Shown in pieces: positions 1-7,798 of a stretch of DNA of 64,000 bases. Source of the DNA: Syntrophobacterales bacterium (GTDB taxonomy: Bacteria; Desulfobacterota; Desulfobaccia; Desulfobaccales; 0-14-0-80-60-11). The stretch spans positions 62,001 through 126,000 of the forward strand of contig JAGVAH010000082.1 in the NCBI GenBank assembly GCA_020060385.1, written 5' to 3'. The first letter of the stretch is position 1. Each line of letters starts with the position of its first letter. The notes beneath the pieces are model-generated. The model saw only the letters and a program-made list of their open reading frames with translations, was not told the DNA's origin and ran no database searches. A program made the translations under genes and the position numbers.

Positions 1-415
1 TGTTCATGATCGCGGCCAGCATGGGCCCCACCTGGGCGGTATCCCCGTCAATGGCCTGCTTGCCGGTGAAGATCAGGTCCGCGCCCCCCAGCTTCTCGAT
101 GGCCTTGGCCAGGGTCAGGGCGGTGGCCCAGGTGTCCGCGCCCGCGAAGGCCCGGTCCGACAGGAGCACTGCCCCGTCCGCGCCGAAGCCCAGGGCCTCC
201 CGCAACGCCTCTTCCGCCTGGGGCGGGCCCATAGTGATCACCGTGACCGTGCCCCCTTTAGCGTCCTTGACCCTTAACCCCTCTTCCAGGGCATAGAGGT
301 CAAAGGGATTGATAATGGACTTGATCCCTTCCCGCTTCAGGGTATGGGTCACCGGATCCAGGCGCACGTCCTGGGTTTCGGGCACTTGTTTGATGCAAAC
401 GACGATTTTTAGCAT
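1..415 (-). CDS. etfB: Electron transfer flavoprotein subunit beta (N-terminal part)
   Basis: Partial gene running off the left edge; 138 codons are visible. The protein begins MLKIVVCIKQVPETQDVRLD, the standard EtfB opening, followed by the INPFDLYALEEGLR block and the VTVITMGPPQAEEALREAL nucleotide-binding segment, then GKQAIDGDTAQVGP. EtfB pairs with EtfA to carry electrons from acyl-CoA dehydrogenases to the quinone pool or other acceptors in the cytoplasm. It lies directly downstream of an acyl-CoA dehydrogenase on the same strand, 126 bp away across a hairpin repeat, so the two are probably co-transcribed; etfA is expected beyond the window. I see no clear ribosome binding site before the ATG. 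Confidence 0.95.
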   Translation of the reverse strand, partial: MLKIVVCIKQVPETQDVRLDPVTHTLKREGIKSIINPFDLYALEEGLRVKDAKGGTVTVITMGPPQAEEALREALGFGADGAVLLSDRAFAGADTWATALTLAKAIEKLGGADLIFTGKQAIDGDTAQVGPMLAAIMN

Positions 416-430
416 ATGTGCTGAAATTAC

Positions 431-540
431 AGGGGTAAAAAGGGGAAAAGGGGAAGAGGGTAAAAGGGAAAAGACTATGGCAATCGGATTATTGTTTCAC
501 TTTTCCCCTTTTCCCCTTTTTCCCTTTTCCCCTTTTCCCA
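431..540. repeat. Homopurine/homopyrimidine inverted repeat between acyl-CoA dehydrogenase and etfB
   Basis: The left arm (432-473) is almost pure A/G, built from GGGGAAAA-type units. The right arm (500-539) is the matching pyrimidine tract built from TTTTCCCC units, with a short mixed spacer between them. It fills nearly the whole intergenic gap and starts just after the acyl-CoA dehydrogenase stop. It can fold as a long hairpin in RNA, and its mirror symmetry would also allow triplex DNA. It is probably a dispersed intergenic repeat rather than a gene-specific site. Confidence 0.7.
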
Positions 541-541
541 C

Positions 542-1699
542 CTATTTCTTTTTGGAATATTCCTTATTCAGCGCCAACCCGATAATATTGCGCATAATCT
601 GGTTGGTGCCTTCGTAGATCTGCAGGATCTTGGCGTCCCGCATCATCTTTTCCACCGGGTATTCCCGCATGTAGCCGTGGCCGCCCATGACCTGGACCGC
701 GTCCACGGTCACGCCCATGGCCATATCCGTGGGGAAGAGCTTGGCCATGGCCGCCACCTTGGAATAATCCTTGGGCTTGGTGTCGATGTAGCGGGCCACC
801 GCGTAAACCAGGGCCCGGGCCGCCTCGATCTTGGTGGCCATGTCCGCCAGGAGGTGTTGCACGGCCTGGAAGGAGAAGATGGGCGCGCCGAACTGCTGCC
901 GCTCCTTGGCAAAGGCCGCGGCCTCGTCCAACGCTTCCTGAGCCAGGCCCACAGCCAGGGACCCCGCGCCGGGCCGGGCCAGATCCAGGGTCTTCATGGT
1001 GATGATGAATCCCAGGCCCTCTTTACCCAACAACCGCTCCTTCGGGATGCGGCAGTCTTCCAGGACCACCTCCCGGGTCACCGAGGCCCGGATGCCCATT
1101 TTCTGCTCTTTCTTGCCGAAGGAAATCCCGGGGTCGCTTTTCTCCACCATCAGGGCGCTGGCCCCCCGCACCCCTTTGCTCTTGTCGGTGAGGGCGATGA
1201 CCGTGTAGAACTCCGCCTCCCCGGCGTTGGTGATCCACTGCTTGTTGCCGTTCAAGACGTAAAAATCGCCGTCTTTCACCGCGGTGGCGGCAATGGCGCC
1301 CGCGTCGCTGCCGGCCTGGGGTTCGGTGAGCGCGAACGCGGCCAGAGCTTCGCCCTTGGCTATGGCTGGCAGGTAGCGGCTTTTCTGGGCCTCAGTGCCG
1401 TACATCAGCAAGGGATAGGCCCCCAGGAAGCTGGCCGCATAGGTGGTGGCCACGCCCACGCAACCCATGGCCAGGGCCTCCAGGACCAGGCAGTTTTCCA
1501 GGGTGCCCAGCCCTAGCCCGCCGTATTCCTCGGGGATGATGGTGCCGCAGAGGTCCGCCTGGGCCAGGTCTTTGATGATCTCCGTGGGGAAGATCTCTTC
1601 TTCGTCCAGTTGGGCCCGGATGGGTTTGATGCGTTCCTGGGCGATCTCCCGGGCCAGGTCCTGGAGCATCCGCTGCTCTTCGGTGAGCAGGTAATCCAC
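542..1699 (-). CDS. Acyl-CoA dehydrogenase
   Basis: 385 residues, the normal length for the family. It catalyses FAD-dependent alpha,beta-dehydrogenation of an acyl-CoA and passes electrons to ETF, whose beta subunit is encoded next. Visible family features are the N-terminal helical domain, the FALTEPQAGSDAG and QWITNAGEAEFYTV flavin-contact blocks, and a C-terminal IYEGTNQI segment carrying the usual catalytic-base Glu. The start is GTG at 1699, 8 nt after the last base of rpmF, with GGAG inside the end of rpmF as likely ribosome binding site. Substrate chain length cannot be read from the sequence. The gene order yceD-rpmF-acd-etfB points to one transcript. Confidence 0.95.
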   Translation of the reverse strand: MDYLLTEEQRMLQDLAREIAQERIKPIRAQLDEEEIFPTEIIKDLAQADLCGTIIPEEYGGLGLGTLENCLVLEALAMGCVGVATTYAASFLGAYPLLMYGTEAQKSRYLPAIAKGEALAAFALTEPQAGSDAGAIAATAVKDGDFYVLNGNKQWITNAGEAEFYTVIALTDKSKGVRGASALMVEKSDPGISFGKKEQKMGIRASVTREVVLEDCRIPKERLLGKEGLGFIITMKTLDLARPGAGSLAVGLAQEALDEAAAFAKERQQFGAPIFSFQAVQHLLADMATKIEAARALVYAVARYIDTKPKDYSKVAAMAKLFPTDMAMGVTVDAVQVMGGHGYMREYPVEKMMRDAKILQIYEGTNQIMRNIIGLALNKEYSKKK

Positions 1700-1705
1700 G
1701 GGAGA

Positions 1706-1888
1706 TTACTCCGCGGCCTGGGGGATCACCAGCCTGCCCTTATAAAAACCGCAATGGGGGCAGGCGTGGTGGGGCAGGCGCAGTTCGTTGCACTTGGGGC
1801 AGTTGGAGAGCTGCGGCAGGGTGAGATGGTCGTGGGAGCGCCGCATCCCCTTCTTGGAAATGGATTTCTTGCGTTTCGGTAAAGGCAT
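1706..1888 (-). CDS. rpmF: 50S ribosomal protein L32
   Basis: 60 residues beginning MPLPKRKKSISKKGMRRSHD, typical of L32, with the zinc-ribbon cysteines NCPKCNE and HACPHCGFY (four Cys, so the zinc-binding C+ form). A longer in-frame reading starts upstream at 1981 but would translate the palindromic repeat, so the ATG at 1888 is preferred. The neighbour yceD is the usual one; the usual downstream plsX/fabH is replaced here by an acyl-CoA dehydrogenase. Confidence 0.96.
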   Translation of the reverse strand: MPLPKRKKSISKKGMRRSHDHLTLPQLSNCPKCNELRLPHHACPHCGFYKGRLVIPQAAE

Positions 1889-1913
1889 GATCCGACTCCT
1901 TAAGAAAACTTTT

Positions 1914-2030
1914 AACCACCAAGGCACCAAGACACCAAGAATCACAAAGAATGATTTTTTCCTTTGGCGCTGCAGCGCCAAAGGAAAATTATTTCTTGGT
2001 GTATCTTTGTGCCTTTGTGCCTTTGTGGTT
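1914..2030. repeat. Long inverted repeat with a 32-bp perfect palindrome at its centre
   Basis: The outer arms read AACCACCAAGGCACCAAGAC... on the left and the approximate complement on the right. The centre, 1957-1988, is a perfect 32-bp palindrome around GGCGCTGCAGCGCC. The right end supplies the first two bases (minus-strand sense) of the complement of the yceD stop codon, so the element abuts that gene exactly. It lies between yceD and rpmF in transcribed DNA and would form a very stable hairpin. Confidence 0.85.
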
Positions 2031-2529
2031 ATTCTTTTTTACAAGCGCATTTCTCCTGGTTGAGCACTGCGCCGCAGCGGGGGCAGAGGCCCTGGCATTC
2101 TTCGGTGCATAGGGGCTTCAGGGGCATCAGGAGGATGATCTGTTCCCGGAGGATGGCCCCCAGGTCCAGGAGCTCTCCGGAGTAATAGTCCACATCCAGG
2201 TCCGCGGCGGTTAATTCCTCGTCTTGGCTAGAGATTTGCTCCGGCCCGGGGGCCAGGAGCAGATCGAAGTCCCCCTCCACCGGCAGAACAAAATTCTCCA
2301 GGCAGCGGCTGCAGGCCAATTGCAAATGCCCCTGGAGATGCCCCCGCACCAGGATGTCCCGGCCGTGCTTTTCCAGGCGCACCTTGCCCTTGATCTGGGC
2401 GGTGGAGAACTCCAGGGCCGGGTCCTCCTCCTGCCATTGGGAGAACCAATCCGGCCCCAAATCGATGCTGCGCTCCAGGCCGCGTTCACTGATGGCCTTG
2501 ATGGCGACCTGTAGGCTTTTGTCTTTCAT
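2029..2529 (-). CDS. yceD: YceD/DUF177 family protein
   Basis: 166 residues. The family lies upstream of rpmF in most bacteria and is linked to 23S rRNA accumulation and ribosome assembly. The sequence has the typical acidic core (DLDVDYYSGELLDLGAILRE, then EQIILLMPLKPLC) and paired cysteines CSRC near residue 95 and CTEEC, CPRCG and CACK at the C-terminus, a likely zinc-binding knuckle. The start at 2529 gives MKDKSLQVAIKAISERG. It heads the minus-strand operon with rpmF. Confidence 0.9.
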   Translation of the reverse strand: MKDKSLQVAIKAISERGLERSIDLGPDWFSQWQEEDPALEFSTAQIKGKVRLEKHGRDILVRGHLQGHLQLACSRCLENFVLPVEGDFDLLLAPGPEQISSQDEELTAADLDVDYYSGELLDLGAILREQIILLMPLKPLCTEECQGLCPRCGAVLNQEKCACKKE

Positions 2530-2700
2530 GGGTGCTAATAAATGCTCACAAATCCAAAATAATTTAATATATATAAATCTTAACCAGTGTCAAGATAATC
2601 GGGGATTTTCGACCATCAAAAGAGGATTTGGCGCGCGGCCCGTTGCCATACCCCCAAAGGGAGTCTTTCCGCACCGGCAGAAAAAATTGTGCCACGCTAT

Positions 2701-2727
2701 TGCAATTGATTATCAATAATGATAAAA
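2701..2727 (+). promoter_or_regulatory. Fur-box-like operator upstream of feoB
   Basis: Positions 2708-2726 contain three adjacent GATAAT-like hexamers (GATTAT, AATAAT, GATAAA), which is how Fur sites are often described. It lies about 60 bp upstream of the feoB ATG in an AT-rich gap. This is a pattern match by eye; iron control is inferred from position and the downstream gene. Confidence 0.5.
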
Positions 2728-2786
2728 GCCGATATCTTGAATTTCGTTAAATTCTCAAGGAGACGCCTGGCGCCCGGCTATTACCC

Positions 2787-4712
2787 ATGATCGTTGCCCT
2801 CATCGGCCAGCCCAATTGCGGCAAGAGCACCATCTTTAATTATTTCAGCGGCTATAAAGCCATGGTCTCCAACTTCCCGGGGACCACGGTGAAGTACACC
2901 GTCAGCCAGGTGGTCTTCCAGGGGGAGGAGATCACCTGCGTGGACCTCCCCGGCGTTTATTCCCTGACCTCCACCGATCCCGCGGAACTGGAGTCCCGCA
3001 ATTACCTCCTGGCCGGGGAAGCGGACGTCATCCTCAATGTCATCGACGCCTCCACCCTGGGCCGCAGCCTGGAACTCACCCTGGAGTTGATGAGCCTGGA
3101 GCGGCCCATGGTGGTGGCTTTGAACATGCTGGACGAAGCGGACCGCAAGGGCATCCGCATCGACGGGGACAAGCTCTCCCGGATGCTGGGGGTGCCGGTG
3201 GCGCCCACCATTGCCGCCACCGGCCGGGGCCTCACCGATCTCTTGGAAACCGCGGTCACCGTGGGCCACACCGGGGTACGGCCGGCGCAAATCATGTTCA
3301 GCCGGGACATCGAGGAAGAGATCGCGGAATTGAGCGACCGCCTGGACCGGGACCAGGCCCGGGAGTTGGGCCTGCCCTGGCGCTTTCTGGTGGTCAAGCT
3401 CCTGGAGGACGACCCCTACCTTTTGGAAGAGGTGGGACGCCGCCACCCGGGTTGTCTGGGCCTTATCCGCAATCACCAGAAAATCCTGGCGGAAAGCCAC
3501 GGCCGTCCCCCGGAAATCGTCATTTCCTCGGAGCGCCACGCCCTGAGCGTCAATATTTTCGAGGCCGTGGCCAAGGTCACTCCCTCCCAAAAACCCACCT
3601 GGCGGGAGCGCCTGGACCGAATAGCCACCCACAAGTTTTGGGGCTACGTCCTGCTCCTGGCGGTTCTCACCCTCTTCTTCGAAGTGGTCTTCCGGCTGGG
3701 GCAAACCACGGAGAGCTTCCTGGTGGGCTACCTGGATGAGGCCCAGAAACTGGGGGCGCTCTGGCTGGGCAAAAAGACCCTGGCCTATCATCTCCTGGTG
3801 GACGGGTTGTTCATGGGCATCTTCGGGGGGGTGGCGGTGGTGCTCCCCTACCTGGTGCCCTTCCTGGCGGGGCTGGCCTTGCTGGAGGACAGCGGCTACC
3901 TCCCCCGGGTGGCCTTCTTGATGGACAACCTCATGCACCTGTTGGGCCTGCACGGCAAATCCATCATTCCCTTTATCTTGGGCTACGGCTGCAGCGTGCC
4001 CGCGGTCATGGCCACCCGCATCCTGGAGACCCCCCGGGACCGCCTGGTGGTGTCGCTGTTGGCGGTGCTCATCCCCTGCTCGGCCCGCTCGGTGATCATC
4101 TTCGCGTTGGTGGCTTACGCCCTGGGACCCTATTGGGCCCTGGGGGTCTATCTCTTCAATCTCCTGGTCATCGGCATCTTAGGAAGGGTGTCCACTCTAC
4201 TCCTGCCAGAGATTTCCCCGGGTTTGCTCATGGAGATCCCCGAATACCGCCGGCCCACCTGGCACAACGTCTTACGCAAATCCTGGTTCAGTCTGAAGGA
4301 CTTTATCGTGGTGGCCTGGCCCATTCTCATTGCCGGCAGCCTGGTGCTGAGCCTTCTGAAATACTACGGCTTTGAGGGCCTGGTCAACGCCGCTCTGGGT
4401 CCCTTGACCCGACTCCTGGGCCTGCCTCTGGAGGTGGGCACCACCCTGATCTTCGGCATCATGCGCAAGGAATTGTCCCTGATCATGCTCAACGAGGCCC
4501 TGGGCACCACCAACCTCACCGCGGTGCTGAGCATGTCCCAGCTCCTCACCTTCACCATCTTTGTGCTGTTCTACGTGCCCTGCGCCTCCACCATAGCCGC
4601 GCTCTCCCGGGAACTGGGCTGGAAGCAGGCGGGCCTGGCCGTGGTCATCTCCTTCGGCCTGGCCGTGGCCTTGGGAGTGCTGACCCGGAGCTTCGGGGCC
4701 TTGGTCTTTTAA
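2787..4712 (+). CDS. feoB: Ferrous iron transporter FeoB
   Basis: 641 residues. The N-terminal G domain has G1 GQPNCGKST, G3 DLPGVYSL and G4 NMLDEADR. The C-terminal part is a membrane permease with the two Gate-type repeats (around IIPFILGYGCSVPAVMATR and FGIMRKELSLIMLNEALGT). It imports Fe(II) across the inner membrane. It is shorter than the ~770-residue enterobacterial protein, mainly in the C-terminal region, but both gate motifs are present. No feoA or feoC lies next to it in the window. The nearest purine-rich site (AAGGAG at 2757-2762) is 24 bp from the ATG, an unusually long spacing, but no in-frame ATG, GTG or TTG lies between. The 257-bp gap upstream holds the Fur-like site. Confidence 0.96.
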   Translation: MIVALIGQPNCGKSTIFNYFSGYKAMVSNFPGTTVKYTVSQVVFQGEEITCVDLPGVYSLTSTDPAELESRNYLLAGEADVILNVIDASTLGRSLELTLELMSLERPMVVALNMLDEADRKGIRIDGDKLSRMLGVPVAPTIAATGRGLTDLLETAVTVGHTGVRPAQIMFSRDIEEEIAELSDRLDRDQARELGLPWRFLVVKLLEDDPYLLEEVGRRHPGCLGLIRNHQKILAESHGRPPEIVISSERHALSVNIFEAVAKVTPSQKPTWRERLDRIATHKFWGYVLLLAVLTLFFEVVFRLGQTTESFLVGYLDEAQKLGALWLGKKTLAYHLLVDGLFMGIFGGVAVVLPYLVPFLAGLALLEDSGYLPRVAFLMDNLMHLLGLHGKSIIPFILGYGCSVPAVMATRILETPRDRLVVSLLAVLIPCSARSVIIFALVAYALGPYWALGVYLFNLLVIGILGRVSTLLLPEISPGLLMEIPEYRRPTWHNVLRKSWFSLKDFIVVAWPILIAGSLVLSLLKYYGFEGLVNAALGPLTRLLGLPLEVGTTLIFGIMRKELSLIMLNEALGTTNLTAVLSMSQLLTFTIFVLFYVPCASTIAALSRELGWKQAGLAVVISFGLAVALGVLTRSFGALVF

Positions 4713-4847
4713 TAGTGTGGTGACAATGGAATTTCATTTTGATAACTTTAGACTAAAGCCTGAGATTAAATTAATATAACCTACCAAATTATTTTATCAA
4801 ATTGAATACAGAGAGATATCGCGTACATATGTAAGAAATGAAGAACG

Positions 4848-5298
4848 ATGATTAGGGATCGGAACAGCAAAAAGATACAAATATTGCTAACTGAATATAA
4901 TGCTGCTCAATCATCAGCCGAGCACCACGATCGGCTCGTCTGGACCGTCAGCAGCATCCTATGGGCCGGCAGCCTGGCTTTGATGGGAATCATATTAAAA
5001 AATCTTATAGAAGAAAAATATGATTTAGCATCTTATTTTTTAATGTATCCTTGGCTTATTTTTCTCATTGATATTTTGGTTTTTTCAGATGGATTTTCGC
5101 AATATCAAAAATAAGAAATATAATCGTTGTAAAGAAATTGAAGGTATTCTCGGAATGAAACAACACATCTTGACTGAAAAAGGTTCGCAAAATATTTATT
5201 ACATATTCATCACAGTGTTATTTTTTATAGCTTGGATTATGCTTATCTTTAGGTTTGTTAATTTTCTTGACTGTAATATCGCAACAATAAATACATAG
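4848..5298 (+). pseudogene. Frameshifted small membrane protein gene
   Basis: Two overlapping frames together make one protein. The first (from ATG 4848) has a polar N-terminus, EYNAAQSSAEHHDRLVWTVS, and two hydrophobic segments (SILWAGSLALMGIIL and FLMYPWLIFLIDILVF). The second continues as MDFRNIKNKKYNRCKEIEG, ILGMKQH and a third hydrophobic segment near IYYIFITVLFFIAWIMLIF. They are separated by one extra base, and the run of six T at 5080-5085 is the obvious site: with five T the frame reads on without interruption. It may be a real pseudogene, a sequencing error or a slippage site. The DNA is far more AT-rich than its neighbours, suggesting horizontal transfer. I recognise the layout as that of small uncharacterised inner-membrane proteins but cannot assign a function. 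Confidence 0.6.
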
Positions 5299-5434
5299 TG
5301 GTTGCTTTAGCCCTCTCTATAAAAAGAGAGTGTATAATTAATAAACAGTAATGAACAATATCAGAAATCATTTTTTTGAAAAAAATTTATATGCTTGGGG
5401 GATAATTCATTTGCTTCTTTTGCCCCTATTATCA

Positions 5435-5626
5435 TGTCCCGGAAATAATATGCAAAATTAGCGCAGTCTTTTCTCCCTCCCCCTTGAGGGGGGAAGGTCT
5501 GGGTGGTGGTGGCGTCTTTTTGACTGATTACAAGTACTTGACCAAAGTCGCCCCCCTCCCCCAACCCCCTCCCCCCGTGGGGAGGGGGGGTTAAGAGCCG
5601 ATATTTTGTTAGTTATTCCTGGGACA
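5435..5626. mobile_element. Miniature element, TGTCCC-ended, uninterrupted copy
   Basis: A 192-bp non-coding element. The left end TGTCCCGGAAATAA and the complement of the right end, TGTCCCAGGAATAA, form imperfect terminal inverted repeats. The interior carries C-rich and G-rich hairpin tracts. A related copy at 54078-54444 shares the ends and internal stretches such as GGCGTCTTTTTGACTGATTA. This copy has an uninterrupted CCCCGTGGGG site, which in the other copy is split by a second element. No transposase is encoded, so it would depend on one elsewhere. Confidence 0.65.
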
Positions 5627-5670
5627 CAACACTATCCCCTCAAAACATAATGACTAAACAAGGAATATTC

Positions 5671-6597
5671 ATGAAAGAAAAGAAATTCTTAGGCAAAATC
5701 CGGCAAGACCCCCTGGAGGCCCTGGCCAAGGGCCCCAAAGAGGTGATGGCCTCACTCTGGCAGGAATATCTCCAGGAGGTTCTGAACGCCTCCCAAAAAA
5801 GCAGGCGGTTCCAAACGGTACGGCGGCAGATCGAGGAGAAGGCTAATTTTCAGGAAATTTACCGGGATTGGAACCAGATGGACGTGGAGGCCCGGGCCGC
5901 GGCCTGGAAGGGCCTCATCGGCGCGGCCAAGGACGTCTTGTGGGCCGGTTGGGAAACCTGCGTGCGCTGCGGGGAATGCTGCGAACTCGGCAGCCCTACC
6001 CTGCTGGCCCCGGACCTGGCTCTCTTCCAGAAAGAAATTCTGACCTGGAACGAAGTCTACACTCTGCGGCCCGGGGAGCAGGTCACCAACCGGGAGGGCA
6101 AACCCGAAACCCTCCGGGAAGAGCGGCTGAAGATCAGGGAAGTCCCGGGCTCAACTCAGTGCTGGTTTTATCTGGCCGCCACCAACTCCTGCCGCATCTA
6201 CGCTGACCGGCCCGAGCAGTGCCGCCGCCAGGAGTGCTGGGGTGAGGAAACCCCGCCCCCGGCCCCCGGGGAATTACTGAACCGGGAAGTCATCCTGGCC
6301 AGGGTGCCGGAGGTCTGGGACCTGGTGCAGGCCCATGAGGAACGCTGCCATCTGGGACGGGTGCTGCAAGCCCTAAAGACTCTAGAAACCGAGCCGGACA
6401 CGGCCAGCGAGGCCCTGTTTGAGGCCCTCCATTTCGACCACTACTTGCGGCAGATGCTCCAGCAGGAGTGGGAGTTGAGCCCCGCGGCCACGGAATTCAT
6501 CCTGGGCCGCCCCCTCACCCGGTTCCTGAAGGACCACGGCATCAACGCCGCCCTGACCCCGGAGGGGACTTTCCGGCTCACGCCCCGGTGTGAGTGA
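5671..6597 (+). CDS. YkgJ-type Cys-cluster (Zn/Fe-chelating) protein
   Basis: 308 residues, cytoplasmic. The centre holds the family's cysteine cluster: CVRCGECC at about residues 97-104, then CWFYLAATNSCRIYADRP and EQCRRQECW about 60-90 residues later. These proteins are annotated as zinc- or iron-chelating, often with unknown substrate. An in-frame ATG lies upstream at 5650, but AAGGA at 5660-5664 sits 6 nt before the ATG at 5671, so that start is chosen. The N-terminal 80 residues and the C-terminal 100 residues are helical-looking and not recognised. The stop codon abuts an inverted repeat. Confidence 0.75.
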   Translation: MKEKKFLGKIRQDPLEALAKGPKEVMASLWQEYLQEVLNASQKSRRFQTVRRQIEEKANFQEIYRDWNQMDVEARAAAWKGLIGAAKDVLWAGWETCVRCGECCELGSPTLLAPDLALFQKEILTWNEVYTLRPGEQVTNREGKPETLREERLKIREVPGSTQCWFYLAATNSCRIYADRPEQCRRQECWGEETPPPAPGELLNREVILARVPEVWDLVQAHEERCHLGRVLQALKTLETEPDTASEALFEALHFDHYLRQMLQQEWELSPAATEFILGRPLTRFLKDHGINAALTPEGTFRLTPRCE

Positions 6598-6728
6598 GTT
6601 CAAGGTTCAAGGTTCAAAGTTCAAAGTTAATGCGGTCCGTACCGGGCTCAACATCTTAAAGATAATCCTTGAAGACAAACTTCAATTCCTAATCTCTGAC
6701 CTTGAACCTTGAACTTTGAACTTTGAAC
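6598..6728. repeat. GTTCAAGGTTCAAAG inverted repeat
   Basis: The left arm, 6598-6629, has tandem GTTCAAGG and GTTCAAAG heptamer-like units. The right arm, 6699-6728, is the reverse complement. The spacer is about 70 bp. The left arm starts at the base after the stop codon of the preceding gene. It is likely a dispersed palindromic repeat. Confidence 0.75.
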
Positions 6729-6749
6729 TATTCAACCCAGGAGCCCCCT

Positions 6750-7319
6750 ATGATTGAAGAATTAATCATCGGCAACCGCAGCTTCCGGCGCTTTTACGAA
6801 AACGAGGCCGTGTCCCTGGAGACCCTGAAGTGGCTGGTGAACCTGGCCCGGCTCTCCGCGTCCGCGGCCAACCTCCAGCCTTTGAAATATTACCTGGCCA
6901 ACGATCCCGCCAAAAACGCCGCCATCTTCTCCTGCCTGGCCTGGGCCGGTTATCTGAAAGATTGGCCCGGCCCTTCTGAGGGGGAACGGCCCGCGGCCTA
7001 TATCGTCATCCTGGGAGATCAGGAGATCAGCCGGAACTTCGACTGCGACCACGGCATCGCCGCCCAAAGCATCCTCCTGGGGGCCCGGGAAAAGGGACTG
7101 GGGGGCTGCATGCTGGGCAGTATTCAACGGGACCGCTTGCGGGAACTTCTGGCAATCCCCCTCCATTTGGAGATACTCCTGGTCCTGGCCCTGGGTAAAC
7201 CCAAGGAGAAGGTGGTCCTGGAGGAGGTCGCGGCCGGAGAAAGCATCAAATACTGGCGGGACGCACAAGGGGTGCACCACGTGCCCAAGCGGCGTCTCGA
7301 AGACATCACCATGGGTTGA
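6750..7319 (+). CDS. Nitroreductase family protein
   Basis: 189 residues, an FMN-dependent oxidoreductase of the nitroreductase fold. Visible features are the N-terminal NRSFRRFYENEAVS (R-S-x-R-x-F motif that contacts FMN), the SASAANLQPLKYYLAND segment, and GIAAQSILLGAREKGLGGCMLG, the family's central helix and glycine loop. AGGAG at 6739-6743 is 6 nt before the ATG at 6750, which decides the start. The natural substrate cannot be predicted. It lies downstream of the Cys-cluster gene, separated by a hairpin repeat. Confidence 0.9.
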   Translation: MIEELIIGNRSFRRFYENEAVSLETLKWLVNLARLSASAANLQPLKYYLANDPAKNAAIFSCLAWAGYLKDWPGPSEGERPAAYIVILGDQEISRNFDCDHGIAAQSILLGAREKGLGGCMLGSIQRDRLRELLAIPLHLEILLVLALGKPKEKVVLEEVAAGESIKYWRDAQGVHHVPKRRLEDITMG

Positions 7320-7798
7320 GGAAGGGATTTCACCCCCCATGGCAGTGGCGCTAGATAATGGCCAGAACCTCTTTCCCGGACTCTTCCCCGGCTGCAGGAA
7401 TGGTTTCAACCCCTAAAAAGTATAGAAGAATTTTTTCAGTTCCCCTGTTCTAAAAGGGACTTAGGGGGAATATCAAGTGGTTATTTAATCCCCCCTGCCC
7501 TCTTTCGAAAAGGGGGATAATTCCTCTTTCCCTCCCGGCATTCTCAATCGATCTTGTCTTGTGAGACAAGACAGATTCTTATTAGCCAAGAGTCATTCTC
7601 ATTTCATGGGACAATATCCTGTTCCATTCCCCCTGCAAAATTTGTCTCTCTCCCCTACCCTATCTGTATCCATTTAATATCTCTTACCAAATAGACTTCT
7701 AAAAAAAATTATCTTTCCTGCCTCCCTGGGCACGCAACCGGCATATACAGGTTGCGGCGGATGGAGCATAACCCTTTCCCAAAGAGAGAGTCGAGACT
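7320..7798. other. Intergenic stretch with hairpins, no gene seen
   Basis: 479 bp. It contains C-rich/G-rich inverted repeats (about 7443-7530), an 8-bp-stem hairpin TCTTGTCT-TGTG-AGACAAGA at 7552-7571, and an AT-rich tract before the next gene. I see no convincing open frame and no clear terminator T-run after the hairpin. Confidence 0.5.

Noticed and set aside
2781..3953. Long open frame on the strand opposite feoB
   Set aside because: Its composition (His/Gln/Gly-rich) is the usual antisense shadow of a GC-rich gene, and feoB on the other strand is certain.
7730..7798. Possible riboswitch before the 142-residue protein gene
   Set aside because: Short CGCAACCGG/GGTTGCGGC-type pairing exists, but no known class signature could be matched.
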